Shown here: positions 6,841-15,817 of the stretch, piece by piece
Numbering within the stretch: position 1 is the stretch's first letter
Layout: each line of letters opens with the position of its first letter
DNA from: Thermoplasmata archaeon
GTDB taxonomy: Archaea > Thermoplasmatota > Thermoplasmata > Thermoplasmatales > Thermoplasmataceae
Length of the DNA stretch: 30,434 bases
Direction of reading: 5' to 3'
Assembly (NCBI GenBank): GCA_021797525.1
Contig: JAJZZQ010000071.1
Coordinates: forward strand, 1 to 30,434
Notes under the pieces: model-generated
What the model saw: only the letters and a program-made list of their open reading frames with translations
The model's database searches: none
What the model was told of the DNA's origin: nothing
Translations under genes and position numbers: made by a program

Positions 6841-8682
6841 TTGGACTCCAGGCAATCATCTCTTGATATCTACGCTTTCATAAACATATACGGGAAAGAT
6901 CTAAAAGGTGCATTCCTTAAAAAAGTCTATGACCTTGGCTCAGGTAAATTCGTATTTCAAATATCTGGGGAAAACAAGGACCACAGATTCCTTTATGTTG
7001 ATCTAAAGAAAGGAATTTTCTTCATGGATGCCGAGAGACCCAGTGAAGCGTCCTCTCTTGCCATGATGCTCCGAAAGCAGGTTTCTGAAAGACGAATTAT
7101 TGGGATTAGGCAGCCGAATTTTGACAGAATTGTTATTCTTGAGCTGTCTTCAGGCCAGGAGTTGATATTCGAGATGTTCAGAGATGGAAACCTTGTGTTG
7201 ACTCAGGATGGGAAGATAGATTTCGCACTTTATCCAAGAGAATGGAAAAACCGAAAGGTGATAAAGGGAGAACCCTATATTCCCCCATCTTCTGTGGATC
7301 CCCTTTCTCTTGGAAATGACAAACTTTCAGAAATATTGTCAAAAAGCAAGGGGGGACTAGTCCAGACACTAGCAACACGGCTTAATCTTGGCGGAGAGCT
7401 TGCAGAGGAAATTGTTTTCAGGGCGGGATTCGCAAAAGATTCTATGATCTACGACTCTGCGTCTATGGAAAAAATACGTAATGTACTGAGGGAATGCCTT
7501 GATGAATCTTCAAAAGATTTTGCTTATGAATATGAAGAGCCATTGTTTCTGTCTCCAGTACTGATGAAGCACATCGAGTCAAATCCAAGGGAAATTGCAG
7601 GTTTCAACGATGCAATGGTACAGTTTCTCAAAAATCATAATATGGAAGATGAAAAACTTGAATCCTCAGTTTCCAGAAGAATTAAATCGATGGAAAAAAG
7701 CATAGAGGAATTCGAGAAAAGGTCAGAAAAATCAAGAATTCAAGGAGAACTGATGCGTTCAAATCTCCATGCATTGGATAAGGTAATAATGTTTGTCAGA
7801 AAAAAGGCAAACGACAACCTTTCCTTACCAATTGTCATGGAAGGAATCAGTGTCACTGGGGTTGACCCCGCAACAAAACATTTTACTGTTTCTATCGAGG
7901 AAAAAGAATTTGATCTCGATTTCAGGAAAACAGCCGGACAGAATATGAGTGAGCTGTTCCAGGATTCTAAGACTTACAAGGGAAAGATAGAGGGGGCTTT
8001 AAGGGCTATAGAGTCCTCTAAAAAAGAAGCTGACAGAAAACCCAAACTCAAGCAGAAAGTCAGGCCAAAAGAATGGTATGAGGTTTATCACTGGTTTCGC
8101 TCCAGCGAGGGATTCCTAGTTATATCAGGAAGAGATGCTAAAAGCAACGAAAAAATCGTGAAGAAACATCTGAAGGAAAAGGACCTCTATGTCCATGCAG
8201 ACGTATACGGTGCACCCAGTACCATAATCAAAGTAGAAGGCGAGTCGGTTCCCTCAGAGCAGACGATCAGAGAGGCATGCACCTTTGCGGTATCTTTTTC
8301 CAGGGCATGGTCCGCCGGACTAAGGAGCGGTTCCGCATACTGGGTACTTCCTTCCCAGGTTAGCAAGACGCCTGAATCCGGTGAATTTGTTTCCACGGGT
8401 TCATGGATAGTCAGGGGAAAACGGAATTACCTCTTCAATCTGAATATGGAACTTGAGGTTGGCAAAGAAGAATTTAAGAATACGGAAAGGGCAATTATCA
8501 GGCCTGCTGATGGTAACTGGGAAAGCCATGAAGGCTTTTACAAAATAATCCCTGGAAAGACAAAAAGGATTGATACAGTAACGGAACTCTCAAGGCTATT
8601 AAGCATTCAAAAGGAAGAACTGGAGTCAGTTCTGCCACCGGGTGGAAGTGAGATAGAAAATTTCAGGAAAGTCTCCTCTTGA
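6841..8682 (+). CDS. rqcH: RqcH/NEMF/Tae2-type ribosome-associated quality control factor (NFACT protein)
   Basis: This 613-residue homologue of bacterial RqcH and eukaryotic NEMF/Rqc2 binds stalled large ribosomal subunits and recruits tRNA to tag nascent chains. The NFACT-N domain begins SSLDIYAFINIYG, and the conserved Asp-Arg pair is at about D95-R96 (in NFDRIV), the same position as in characterised members. A helix-hairpin region and a charged coiled coil (about residues 285-400) follow. The NFACT-R domain starts near residue 411 (EWYEVYHWF, then KDLYVHADVYGAPS). The frame is open upstream to an ATG at 6736, but that extension has no family counterpart. The TTG at 6841 gives the usual N-terminus and lies 24 nt after a TATA-like box. 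The last 20 bp overlap the convergent PGI/PMI gene. Confidence 0.92.
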   Translation: MDSRQSSLDIYAFINIYGKDLKGAFLKKVYDLGSGKFVFQISGENKDHRFLYVDLKKGIFFMDAERPSEASSLAMMLRKQVSERRIIGIRQPNFDRIVILELSSGQELIFEMFRDGNLVLTQDGKIDFALYPREWKNRKVIKGEPYIPPSSVDPLSLGNDKLSEILSKSKGGLVQTLATRLNLGGELAEEIVFRAGFAKDSMIYDSASMEKIRNVLRECLDESSKDFAYEYEEPLFLSPVLMKHIESNPREIAGFNDAMVQFLKNHNMEDEKLESSVSRRIKSMEKSIEEFEKRSEKSRIQGELMRSNLHALDKVIMFVRKKANDNLSLPIVMEGISVTGVDPATKHFTVSIEEKEFDLDFRKTAGQNMSELFQDSKTYKGKIEGALRAIESSKKEADRKPKLKQKVRPKEWYEVYHWFRSSEGFLVISGRDAKSNEKIVKKHLKEKDLYVHADVYGAPSTIIKVEGESVPSEQTIREACTFAVSFSRAWSAGLRSGSAYWVLPSQVSKTPESGEFVSTGSWIVRGKRNYLFNLNMELEVGKEEFKNTERAIIRPADGNWESHEGFYKIIPGKTKRIDTVTELSRLLSIQKEELESVLPPGGSEIENFRKVSS

Positions 8683-9583
8683 GTTCCTCTATCAAAGAAA
8701 CGTCCATCGGATCTAGACCACGGAGCATTGCTACGTAATAGGAGATATAATCTCCCGAGTGAATCATACTGAGAATTTTCTGTAGTTTAGTGGACCCGTA
8801 TTCCTTAACATTGTGAAACTCTATTCCGGTCAGATCAGATGTTACTCTAAGTCTTTTAGAAGTTCTTTCAATGTCAGGGTTTCCAAGTGAAATGAAGTAG
8901 AATTTGTCTCTGCCGTAACTTAGTTTTAGAGGCATTGTTTCATTATGATTCAACTCAGGAATGGTACTGTTTACTGCCAGAATCTTGCCATTCTCATTGA
9001 ATTGTGTCTTCCATCTGTAAGCTGTAGAGACATATGGATCATACCCAACTATCCATGGGATAAGGTCTCTGGAACATATATCTTCAGCCATTTGCTTAAG
9101 GTAAGAACTTTCTTTTTCTATCTCATTAAGGATCTTACTTGCTGCATCCATCTCAGAGTGTTCAATTTTCATGAGAGAGTTCAGCAATGGAGCAAGCATA
9201 TAGCCCAGGGCATTTCTGGGTTGCATACCGGAAGGTACCTCCACAGTTTCGAATCCATATCTGCTAAGTTCACCTCCTGAAGTGATAACTTTGATCTGTG
9301 CCCCCTTCTCCTTGGCCTGCTTTACTGTTGCCAAAGTTTCCTCAGTATTTCCAGAATAACTTATGGCGATAAACATGGTTTTGCCGTCAACATAGTGAGG
9401 TATTGAATAGTCGGAAATTACATGGACCGGGCACTTCTCATACAGCTCTGAAAATACCCTTCCCACAATACCTGAGCCGCCCATTCCTGAAATTACAATA
9501 TTGTTGAAATCCCTGTCAATATGGAAATATTCCTTGCTCATAATTTGCTCTGGAAATGATCTAATCTGGTCTATGAATTCCAT
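8663..9583 (-). CDS. pgi: Bifunctional phosphoglucose/phosphomannose isomerase
   Basis: This 306-residue archaeal PGI/PMI interconverts glucose or mannose 6-phosphate with fructose 6-phosphate. Two SIS domains are recognisable: GMGGSG (residues 33-38) and ISYSGNTEET (74-83) form the sugar-phosphate binding part. E197 (QFNENGK) and H213 (PELNHNE) are 16 residues apart, matching the catalytic Glu and His spacing known from the Pyrobaculum enzyme. The length matches the family (about 300). The start is supported by a TATA-like ctatattg (complement of 9601-9608) about 22 nt upstream and the absence of a Shine-Dalgarno. It is transcribed alone and converges on the RqcH-like gene with a 20-bp overlap. 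Confidence 0.93.
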   Translation of the reverse strand: MEFIDQIRSFPEQIMSKEYFHIDRDFNNIVISGMGGSGIVGRVFSELYEKCPVHVISDYSIPHYVDGKTMFIAISYSGNTEETLATVKQAKEKGAQIKVITSGGELSRYGFETVEVPSGMQPRNALGYMLAPLLNSLMKIEHSEMDAASKILNEIEKESSYLKQMAEDICSRDLIPWIVGYDPYVSTAYRWKTQFNENGKILAVNSTIPELNHNETMPLKLSYGRDKFYFISLGNPDIERTSKRLRVTSDLTGIEFHNVKEYGSTKLQKILSMIHSGDYISYYVAMLRGLDPMDVSLIEELKRRLS

Positions 9584-9680
9584 TAACCGTTATCAGATTA
9601 CAATATAGAAATCTTACACATTCTATTGATAAGGCCGAAAAAGTATAAACTACAAGAAGGAAGTGAATCTAATAGATGAT

Positions 9681-9773
9681 TTAGAAAGGCTTAAGGAGCA
9701 CAAAATAGCCAAACAGGGCCGTTAATCCCAGAGAAATTGCTACACCGGCTTTTATGGCAGTCTCAACATTCAT
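9681..9773 (-). CDS. Predicted 30-residue single-pass membrane microprotein
   Basis: A complete short frame runs on the minus strand from ATG (first base 9773) to TAA at 9681-9683. The product begins MNVETAIKAG and continues with an uninterrupted hydrophobic segment (about residues 9-27) ending LLKPF. An AT-rich box (ttaaatatta on the minus strand, about 9796-9806) is centred about 27 nt upstream, the leaderless geometry used elsewhere in this window. The frame sits in the 381-bp gap between the PGI/PMI and EF-1alpha genes, which otherwise holds only promoter-like sequence. I recognise no family; a small accessory subunit of a membrane complex is possible. Chance occurrence cannot be excluded for so short a frame. 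Confidence 0.45.
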   Translation of the reverse strand: MNVETAIKAGVAISLGLTALFGYFVLLKPF

Positions 9774-9919
9774 GACAAGTTATAGATTTACGCTATTTAA
9801 TATTTAACTCACAAAGCCGCTTGAATTGGTTTAAAGGAGTCAAATAGTTTCCACTCATACAAATCTATTTATTTACTTAGGCATTGTCGAAGAAGCGTAG
9901 GGATCTCACCAAAAGTCCC

Positions 9920-9927
9920 TTATAAGC
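9920..9927 (+). promoter_or_regulatory. TATA-like box of the EF-1alpha operon
   Basis: ttataagc lies about 41 nt before the ATG at 9965. Transcription starting about 25 nt downstream would give a leader of roughly 15 nt carrying the aggtga Shine-Dalgarno at 9952-9957. Unlike most genes here, EF-1alpha therefore seems to have a short leader. Confidence 0.45.
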
Positions 9928-9964
9928 TATAAAGATATGGTATAGTAAATTAGGTGAAAAGCAG

Positions 9965-11239
9965 ATGGCAACACAGAAACCACATGTTAATCTGGTTACG
10001 ATCGGACACGTAGATCATGGAAAATCTACCTTGGTAGGAAGGCTCCTTTTTGAGCATGGAGAAATTCCAGCACATATTATAGAGGAGTTCAAGAAGCAAT
10101 CAGAGGAGAAGGGAAAGGCAACTTTCGAATTTGCCTGGGTTATGGATAGATATAAAGAAGAGAGGGAAAGAGGAGTAACTATAGATCTCTCACACAGGAA
10201 GTTCGAGACAGACAAATATTACTTCACTCTGATAGATGCACCTGGTCACAGGGACTTCGTCAAAAACATGATTACAGGTACCAGTCAGGCAGATGCTGCG
10301 ATGCTGGTTGTATCCTCGAGAGATGGAGAGGGCGTAATGGCACAGACCAGAGAGCATGCTTTCCTTGCAAGAACACTTGGAGTTCAGCAGCTTATTGTCC
10401 TTGTTAATAAGATGGACGCAACCCAGCCTCCATATAGCCAGGCAAGATACGAAGCAGTAAAGAAAGATATTGAAACACTCCTAAAATCAATTGGATACAA
10501 GAACATACCAATTATACCGATCAGCGGATACAAGGGAGACAACATTACAAAGAAGTCAGATAACCTAAAATGGTACAGTGGCCCTACACTTCTTGAGGCC
10601 CTTGATGCTCTTAAGCCTCCAGAGAAGGCTACAAACAAACCTCTCAGACTTCCAATTCAGGACGTTTACTCTATCACAGGTATTGGAACTGTTCCAGTTG
10701 GCAGAATTGAGACAGGTGTTCTGAAAGTTGGGGACAAGGTCGTCTTTCTCCCAGCAGACAAGCAGGGTGAAGTGAAGTCAATAGAAATGCATCACGAGAA
10801 TATGCCTCAGGCAGAGCCGGGAGACAATGTTGGATTCAACGTAAGGGGAATAGCCAAGAATGATATCAAGAGAGGAGATGTTTGTGGCCCGGCAAGTGCA
10901 CCTCCAACAGTAGCCAAGGCATTTACCGCTCAGGTGGTCGTACTTAACCATCCAAGTGTTATAGCAAACGGATACAAGCCAGTATTCCACATACACACAA
11001 CTCAGGTCGCCTGCAGATTTGAAGAGATACTTAGAACCCTGAATCCAAAAGATGGAACCACTCTCAAGGAAAAGCCGGATTTCATTAAGACAGGAGATAT
11101 CGCCATTGTTAAAGTAGTTCCAGATCGCCCTCTCGTGATAGAGAAGGTATCTGACATCCCTCAGCTCGGCAGATTTGCCATCAGAGATATGGGTCAAACT
11201 GTAGCAGCCGGGCAGTGTATAGAAATAGAAACAAAATAA
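9965..11239 (+). CDS. tef1: Translation elongation factor 1-alpha (EF-Tu homologue)
   Basis: This 424-residue GTPase delivers aminoacyl-tRNA to the ribosome. The P-loop GHVDHGKST (residues 14-22), the switch II motif [11 protein letters not shown] and the guanine-specificity motif NKMD are intact. Beta-barrel domains 2 and 3 follow with the typical RPLVIEK and [11 protein letters not shown] sequences. The length is normal for archaea. A Shine-Dalgarno aggtga lies 7 nt before the ATG. The S10 gene begins 10 nt after its stop, the usual archaeal EF-1alpha/S10 pairing. Confidence 0.98.
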   Translation: MATQKPHVNLVTIGHVDHGKSTLVGRLLFEHGEIPAHIIEEFKKQSEEKGKATFEFAWVMDRYKEERERGVTIDLSHRKFETDKYYFTLIDAPGHRDFVKNMITGTSQADAAMLVVSSRDGEGVMAQTREHAFLARTLGVQQLIVLVNKMDATQPPYSQARYEAVKKDIETLLKSIGYKNIPIIPISGYKGDNITKKSDNLKWYSGPTLLEALDALKPPEKATNKPLRLPIQDVYSITGIGTVPVGRIETGVLKVGDKVVFLPADKQGEVKSIEMHHENMPQAEPGDNVGFNVRGIAKNDIKRGDVCGPASAPPTVAKAFTAQVVVLNHPSVIANGYKPVFHIHTTQVACRFEEILRTLNPKDGTTLKEKPDFIKTGDIAIVKVVPDRPLVIEKVSDIPQLGRFAIRDMGQTVAAGQCIEIETK

Positions 11240-11249
11240 GGTGAACTTT

Positions 11250-11564
11250 ATGGCGTCATATAGGGCCAGAATATCTCTGAGCGGTGCAGAACACAAAGTG
11301 GTGGACGTAGTCTGTCACGAAATTAAGGAAATAGCATCAAGAACTGGAGTCGAGCTTCATGGCCCTGTCCCACTTCCAACCAAAAGGCTGGTTGTTCCTG
11401 TCAGGAGGAGCCCAGACGGAGAGGGCTCACCCACATGGGACAGATGGGAAATGAGGGTACACAAGCGCCTGATTGATGTTGACGCTGACGAAAGAACTCT
11501 CAGGCAACTGATGAGGATACCAATTCCAGACGGCGTACAGATAGAGATACAGATAAAGAGTTAG
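11250..11564 (+). CDS. rps10: Small ribosomal subunit protein S10 (uS10)
   Basis: This 104-residue protein of the 30S head begins [12 protein letters not shown]. It contains the family core [23 protein letters not shown] and ends in [11 protein letters not shown], all characteristic of archaeal S10. A GTG at 11241 is in frame, but the aaggtga sequence at 11238-11244 is 5 nt before the ATG at 11250, so the ATG is chosen. It is cotranscribed with EF-1alpha. A T-run follows within 20 bp of the stop. Confidence 0.97.
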   Translation: MASYRARISLSGAEHKVVDVVCHEIKEIASRTGVELHGPVPLPTKRLVVPVRRSPDGEGSPTWDRWEMRVHKRLIDVDADERTLRQLMRIPIPDGVQIEIQIKS

Positions 11565-11972
11565 GAAATAGCCAAATCTCTTTTTTTCATTTATTTCCAG
11601 TGTTATTTTTATAAAGATTAAATCAAAGGATGATTCTTTTTCTCAGGTCGGTTTAGGTTCAGGAACGTTCTTAAGTTTTTCATATATCATGAAAAGAATG
11701 GACTGATTTTATAATTGTAAATTGGTTCGGGTCTTGACGACGCCATTCTAAAATCCTACCGCCATGCCTCGTTGATTACTTTTTTGGAATGTTTTTTATG
11801 GAAATTCTATGAAGTGGTTTGTGTCTTTATCTCCTATGTTAAAAGACTATGGTGGGGTAGCAAATACCTATTGACCCTTGCGTTTCATTGTACCGAGACA
11901 TTATTCTAAAAGCTGACTCAAAACTAGGTAATGAATAAATATGATCTGGTTATAGGGTTTAAATAAGATTGA
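11565..11972 (+). other. Intergenic region of about 400 bp without a recognised gene
   Basis: All frames are interrupted on both strands and no tRNA or clear box C/D RNA pattern could be built. Several AT-rich stretches and T-tracts are present (11581-11587, 11781-11786). AT-rich elements at about 11934-11955 may be the promoter of the downstream membrane protein gene. The slightly GC-richer core at 11731-11775 resembles decayed coding sequence or a structured RNA, but I cannot support either. Confidence 0.4.
11581..11587 (+). terminator. Oligo-T tract after S10
   Basis: Seven consecutive T residues occur 17 nt after the S10 stop, with no hairpin. Archaeal RNA polymerase terminates at such T-tracts. 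This is the likely end of the EF-1alpha/S10 transcript. Confidence 0.4.
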
Positions 11973-13514
11973 ATGGCCAATACAGAGAACAATGAGGCAT
12001 CCCAGCTTGCTTACAGACCAAAACTTTTGAAGGGATTAGCTTACGGTTTTTTATCTCTTTTTTCCATTTATCTTATGTATATCCTTGGTGGAGCAGATTC
12101 AAGGATTTACACAGATCCAATACTTGCTGGCAGTACTTATCAGCCCTTCCTTTTAGCTTTATTCCTGCTGATAGCAATTATGTTTATCAACCGGAAGCAT
12201 CCAATAATTCTCTCCTATATTACCGGCATTCTAATGGTAGGGTACATTGGAATTGCACTGGTTATTTCCAGCAATTTTACCCTGCTTATTTTTCCAGTTG
12301 TTTCTGCAATATTGCTGTATCTGATGTACGTATCCATATCAGATGATTTCCCCCATGGTTTCAGAAGAACTGGAATATTTGTTATTGCAGTCTTCATAAT
12401 GTTCCTCATTGGAGGTGCAGTAAGGTTCTACTTAAATCCAAATGAATTTGCTCTTCTTATTGGTTCTATATATGATGATGAAAACCCATTGGGTGTGCCA
12501 TTTCTTTTTTACAACGGAATAATCTTCTATGGCCAGTATCTTGTTGTTACTGTGAGCCTTCCAATAATAGTGCTTTTCTCGGCACTTGCTGCAGTCCTGA
12601 CTGAAAACTACCTTTTAATATTCCATCTTTCAAAAAATCCCGGTTCATCTTCTATTAGTAATTTCAGCAGATCTGCTAACAGTGCACTAACGGCTCTTTC
12701 ATGCCAGTGCGAGGGAATAACGGCTGCTTTTCCCTCAATCGTAGCGACACTCCTACTGAGCGCAGTTATCCCCCTTATTTCACTCAGCATTTTCCTAGTA
12801 GCTATGACAAATGTATTCCTTGCACTTTACTTTATCAGAGGAAAGCGCATTATCTTCCTGGAAAAAGTGTGGAAGTTCCCTTCCACAGATAGGTTCGTCT
12901 ATTTGAACGTTGCTCTTATAGTTCTTATTCCGGTATTGAGTTTGTATGCGATATATTTTGGTTTTGAAAGGTCTCTGCCTGTACTCGCTTTTATAAATAT
13001 ATCAATGTTCCTTTACGGAATACTTGTATTTTATGGGTTCTGGACTTTCACAAGAAGGCCAATATCCATGAATAAGCCAGTGATTTATTCTCTTATTCTA
13101 ATATCTTCAATACTAATGTTTCTATGGTACTATCCACCATTAACATCAGACGCTGCATTTTCTATCTTAGGATTCATAGCAATGTCTTTGTCTTCTATAT
13201 CGGGTGGGATACTTTCAGGCATTGTTTTCAAGTCGCTGTCTGAGAGGGCAGGGAGACTTTATTTGCAATTCATAACTATGATGTTTACAACATTGGCAAT
13301 AATTGTATTCTACATAACCGCCATAGCTCTTGATATTGTCTATAGGCCATTTGGCTCCACAGAGCAGCTCCTTTTCTCACTCCTTGTTTGGGGTGTGACT
13401 CTACCGTTCGTATGGATAAGCACCAACATTTCACTTAATTATGAGGTACCATCCAGTAATCAAGTATTTATTATTGAAGAAAAAGGAGCCCACGATACTG
13501 ATATTGGAGCTTAA
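11973..13514 (+). CDS. Polytopic membrane protein of unknown function with a CxCE motif
   Basis: I do not recognise this 513-residue protein. It has about 14 hydrophobic segments spread from residue 20 to 490, with short loops and a hydrophilic C-terminal tail. Its only two cysteines form S-C244-Q-C246-E247-G at the entry to the central hydrophobic pair (about 248-290), followed by ITAAFP. This paired arrangement could bind a metal or form a redox disulfide (inference). The size and topology are compatible with a transporter or a polyprenyl-linked enzyme, but no family motif is seen. The gene stands alone between the S10 and EF-2 genes. An AT-rich element at about 11946-11955 is about 22-25 nt upstream of the ATG. 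Confidence 0.8.
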   Translation: MANTENNEASQLAYRPKLLKGLAYGFLSLFSIYLMYILGGADSRIYTDPILAGSTYQPFLLALFLLIAIMFINRKHPIILSYITGILMVGYIGIALVISSNFTLLIFPVVSAILLYLMYVSISDDFPHGFRRTGIFVIAVFIMFLIGGAVRFYLNPNEFALLIGSIYDDENPLGVPFLFYNGIIFYGQYLVVTVSLPIIVLFSALAAVLTENYLLIFHLSKNPGSSSISNFSRSANSALTALSCQCEGITAAFPSIVATLLLSAVIPLISLSIFLVAMTNVFLALYFIRGKRIIFLEKVWKFPSTDRFVYLNVALIVLIPVLSLYAIYFGFERSLPVLAFINISMFLYGILVFYGFWTFTRRPISMNKPVIYSLILISSILMFLWYYPPLTSDAAFSILGFIAMSLSSISGGILSGIVFKSLSERAGRLYLQFITMMFTTLAIIVFYITAIALDIVYRPFGSTEQLLFSLLVWGVTLPFVWISTNISLNYEVPSSNQVFIIEEKGAHDTDIGA

Positions 13515-13562
13515 TACATTGAAAAAAAGCCAAAAATGATTACGAGAAAAGATGTAATTATT

Positions 13563-13572
13563 GTTATATAAG
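13563..13572 (+). promoter_or_regulatory. TATA-like box of the EF-2 gene
   Basis: gttatataag is centred about 40 nt before the ATG at 13608, which leaves a short leader ending in ttggtgttat. As with EF-1alpha, this gene appears to have a brief 5' leader rather than being leaderless. Confidence 0.45.
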
Positions 13573-13607
13573 ACTGTTCAATATCCGATAAATAAAGTTG
13601 GTGTTAT

Positions 13608-15812
13608 ATGGGTCGAAAAGAGGACAATATCGCCAAGGCAATGAAACTTATAGAATTGCCTGACAGAATTAGGAATATGGGGATCGCAGCCCATATTGAT
13701 CATGGAAAAACAACATTGAGTGACAACCTGATCGCTGGAGCAGGAATGATGAGTGAGGATCTGGCTGGAAAACAGTTGATGCTTGACTTCGATGAACAGG
13801 AACAGGCAAGAGGAATCACAATAAACGCTGCTACTGCCTCAATGGTTCATGAACTTGATGGGAAGGAGTATTTGATTAACCTTATAGATACCCCTGGTCA
13901 CGTCGATTTTGGTGGAGATGTAACAAGGGCAATGAGGGCCGTTGATGGCTGTATTATTGTGGTTGATTCTGTGGAAGGAGTAATGCCACAGACTGAAACA
14001 GTTATAAGGCAGGCACTCAGGGAAAGAGTCAAGCCAGTATTGTTCATCAATAAGGTGGATAGGCTTATAAATGAACTTAAGCTGAATGGAGAGGAAATGC
14101 AGAAGCGTTTCCTGAAAATAATTATGGACGTAAACAGGCTTCTTGCAAAGTACGCTCCAGCAGAGTTCCGCCAGGACTGGCAGGTAAATGTTCAGGACGG
14201 AAGGGTAGCCTTTGGTTCTGCATATAACAACTGGGCTATATCTGTACCTGCAATGAAGACATTCGGCGTTACTTTTAAAGATATAGCAGAACTGGTGAGG
14301 GACGGAAAACAGAAAGAACTCGCTAAAAAGGCACAGCTTCATAAAATCATTCTAAACATGGTTATCAGGCATCTTCCCAACCCAAAGGAGGCTCAGAAAT
14401 ATAGGATACCACAGATATGGAGAGGAGATGCAGAATCACCAATTGGGAAAGCCATGGCAGAATGCAACAGCTACGGCCCTGTAAGTATGATGATAACCAA
14501 AATTATCATTGATCCCCATGCAGGAGAGATTGCTGTAGGCCGAGTTTTCAGCGGTACAATCAAGAAAGGCAGCGAACTTTACATTGCGGGGCAGGGGAAT
14601 ACTAAATTCAAGGTTCAGCTGCTTGCAATGATGGTCGGTCCTGATAGGATTTCTGTCGATCAGATGGATGCAGGAAACATTGCTGCAGTGGTTGGCCTTA
14701 AGGCGGCCATTGCAGGCTCCACGGTTTCATCCAATGCAGATATGGATCCTTTCGAACCAATGATGCATTACACAGATCCAGTGGTTACACTTGCCATTGA
14801 GGCAAAGCATACAGCGGATCTCCCAAAGCTCATAGATGTCCTAAGGAGCGTTTCAAAGGCTGATCCCTCAATTCAGGTTGAAATAAATCAGGAGACAGGA
14901 GAACACCTAATTTCAGGAATGGGTGAACTCCATCTGGAAGTCACTCTATACAGGGTTAAAAACGATTACAAGGTGGAAGTTCAGACTTCCGAGCCTCTTG
15001 TAGTTTACAGAGAAACCATAGATCACAAAGGAGGGCCTTTTGAAGGAAAGTCACCAAACAAACACAACAGGTTTTACTTCGAGGTAGAGCCGCTGGCCGA
15101 GGAGGTAATAGCCCTTATTAAAGAAGGTACAGTCCCTCAGGGAACAAAATTCAAAGACAAAAAAGCTCTGATAGACATCCTGGAAAAGAATGGGCTGTCA
15201 AGAGAGGAAGCCAGAGGTCTCATAGCGGTAGAAGGAAATAATATAATGGTTGACGTAACAAAAGGAATTCAGTATCTAGATGAGACAATGGAACTTCTGA
15301 TTGAATCATTCAATGAAGTCATGAACAGGGGTCCACTTGCCAATGAGAAAGTTTTCGGGATCAAGGCGAGACTGGTAGACGCAAAGCTTCATGAAGACAG
15401 TATTCACAGGGGTCCAGCTCAGGTAATTCCAGCTGGAAGGAACTCAATTTATGGTGCAATGACTCAGGCAAAGAGGGTGCTTATGGAACCAATGCAAAAG
15501 GTATTCATCAACGTTCCTCAGGATATAATGGGTTCTGTAACTAACGAAATTCAGCAGAGAAGAGGTGTCGTGGAGGAAATGAACCAGGATGGGGAGGATC
15601 TTGTTATAGTGGCAAAGGTTCCAGTTTCCGGAATGTTTGGTTTCGCCTCTGCAATAAGGAGTGCTACGGGTGGAAAAGTCCTCTGGAGTTCTGAAAACTA
15701 TGGATATCAGAGAGTGCCATCTGAGCTTCAGAAAGATATTGTGGCAAAGATAAGGGAGAGGAAAGGGCTGAAACCTGAGCCATACGATGAGGCATATTAC
15801 GCCTCTCTTTAA
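13608..15812 (+). CDS. fusA: Translation elongation factor 2
   Basis: This 734-residue ribosomal translocase GTPase has the P-loop AHIDHGKTT (residues 28-36), switch region RGITINAA, DTPGHVDF (about 94-101) and NKVDRL. The C-terminal tip of domain IV contains HEDSIHRGPAQ, where H600 is the position modified to diphthamide in archaea and eukaryotes. This modification site and the overall length identify an archaeal EF-2 rather than bacterial EF-G. The next gene starts 5 nt after its stop, so the threonine-synthase-like gene is probably cotranscribed. Confidence 0.98.
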   Translation: MGRKEDNIAKAMKLIELPDRIRNMGIAAHIDHGKTTLSDNLIAGAGMMSEDLAGKQLMLDFDEQEQARGITINAATASMVHELDGKEYLINLIDTPGHVDFGGDVTRAMRAVDGCIIVVDSVEGVMPQTETVIRQALRERVKPVLFINKVDRLINELKLNGEEMQKRFLKIIMDVNRLLAKYAPAEFRQDWQVNVQDGRVAFGSAYNNWAISVPAMKTFGVTFKDIAELVRDGKQKELAKKAQLHKIILNMVIRHLPNPKEAQKYRIPQIWRGDAESPIGKAMAECNSYGPVSMMITKIIIDPHAGEIAVGRVFSGTIKKGSELYIAGQGNTKFKVQLLAMMVGPDRISVDQMDAGNIAAVVGLKAAIAGSTVSSNADMDPFEPMMHYTDPVVTLAIEAKHTADLPKLIDVLRSVSKADPSIQVEINQETGEHLISGMGELHLEVTLYRVKNDYKVEVQTSEPLVVYRETIDHKGGPFEGKSPNKHNRFYFEVEPLAEEVIALIKEGTVPQGTKFKDKKALIDILEKNGLSREEARGLIAVEGNNIMVDVTKGIQYLDETMELLIESFNEVMNRGPLANEKVFGIKARLVDAKLHEDSIHRGPAQVIPAGRNSIYGAMTQAKRVLMEPMQKVFINVPQDIMGSVTNEIQQRRGVVEEMNQDGEDLVIVAKVPVSGMFGFASAIRSATGGKVLWSSENYGYQRVPSELQKDIVAKIRERKGLKPEPYDEAYYASL

Positions 15813-15817
15813 TTTTT

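Noticed and set aside
6724..6855. N-terminal extension of the CoxG-like protein from ATG 6855 or 6753
   Set aside because: The SRPBCC domain begins at ATG 6723, which has a strong Shine-Dalgarno 5 nt upstream. The extension has no domain counterpart and covers the divergent promoter region.
10778..11296. 172-codon minus-strand frame inside EF-1alpha
   Set aside because: It is antisense to a highly conserved gene and the product has no coherent domain or promoter. It is a shadow of codon usage.
11620..11710. Box C/D guide RNA
   Set aside because: A gatgat-like and a ctga element occur, but the C box does not match RTGATGA and no C'/D' pair is present.
13839..14342. 167-codon minus-strand frame inside EF-2
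   Set aside because: It is a shadow frame opposite the conserved GTPase domain; the product is cysteine- and tyrosine-rich with no family features.
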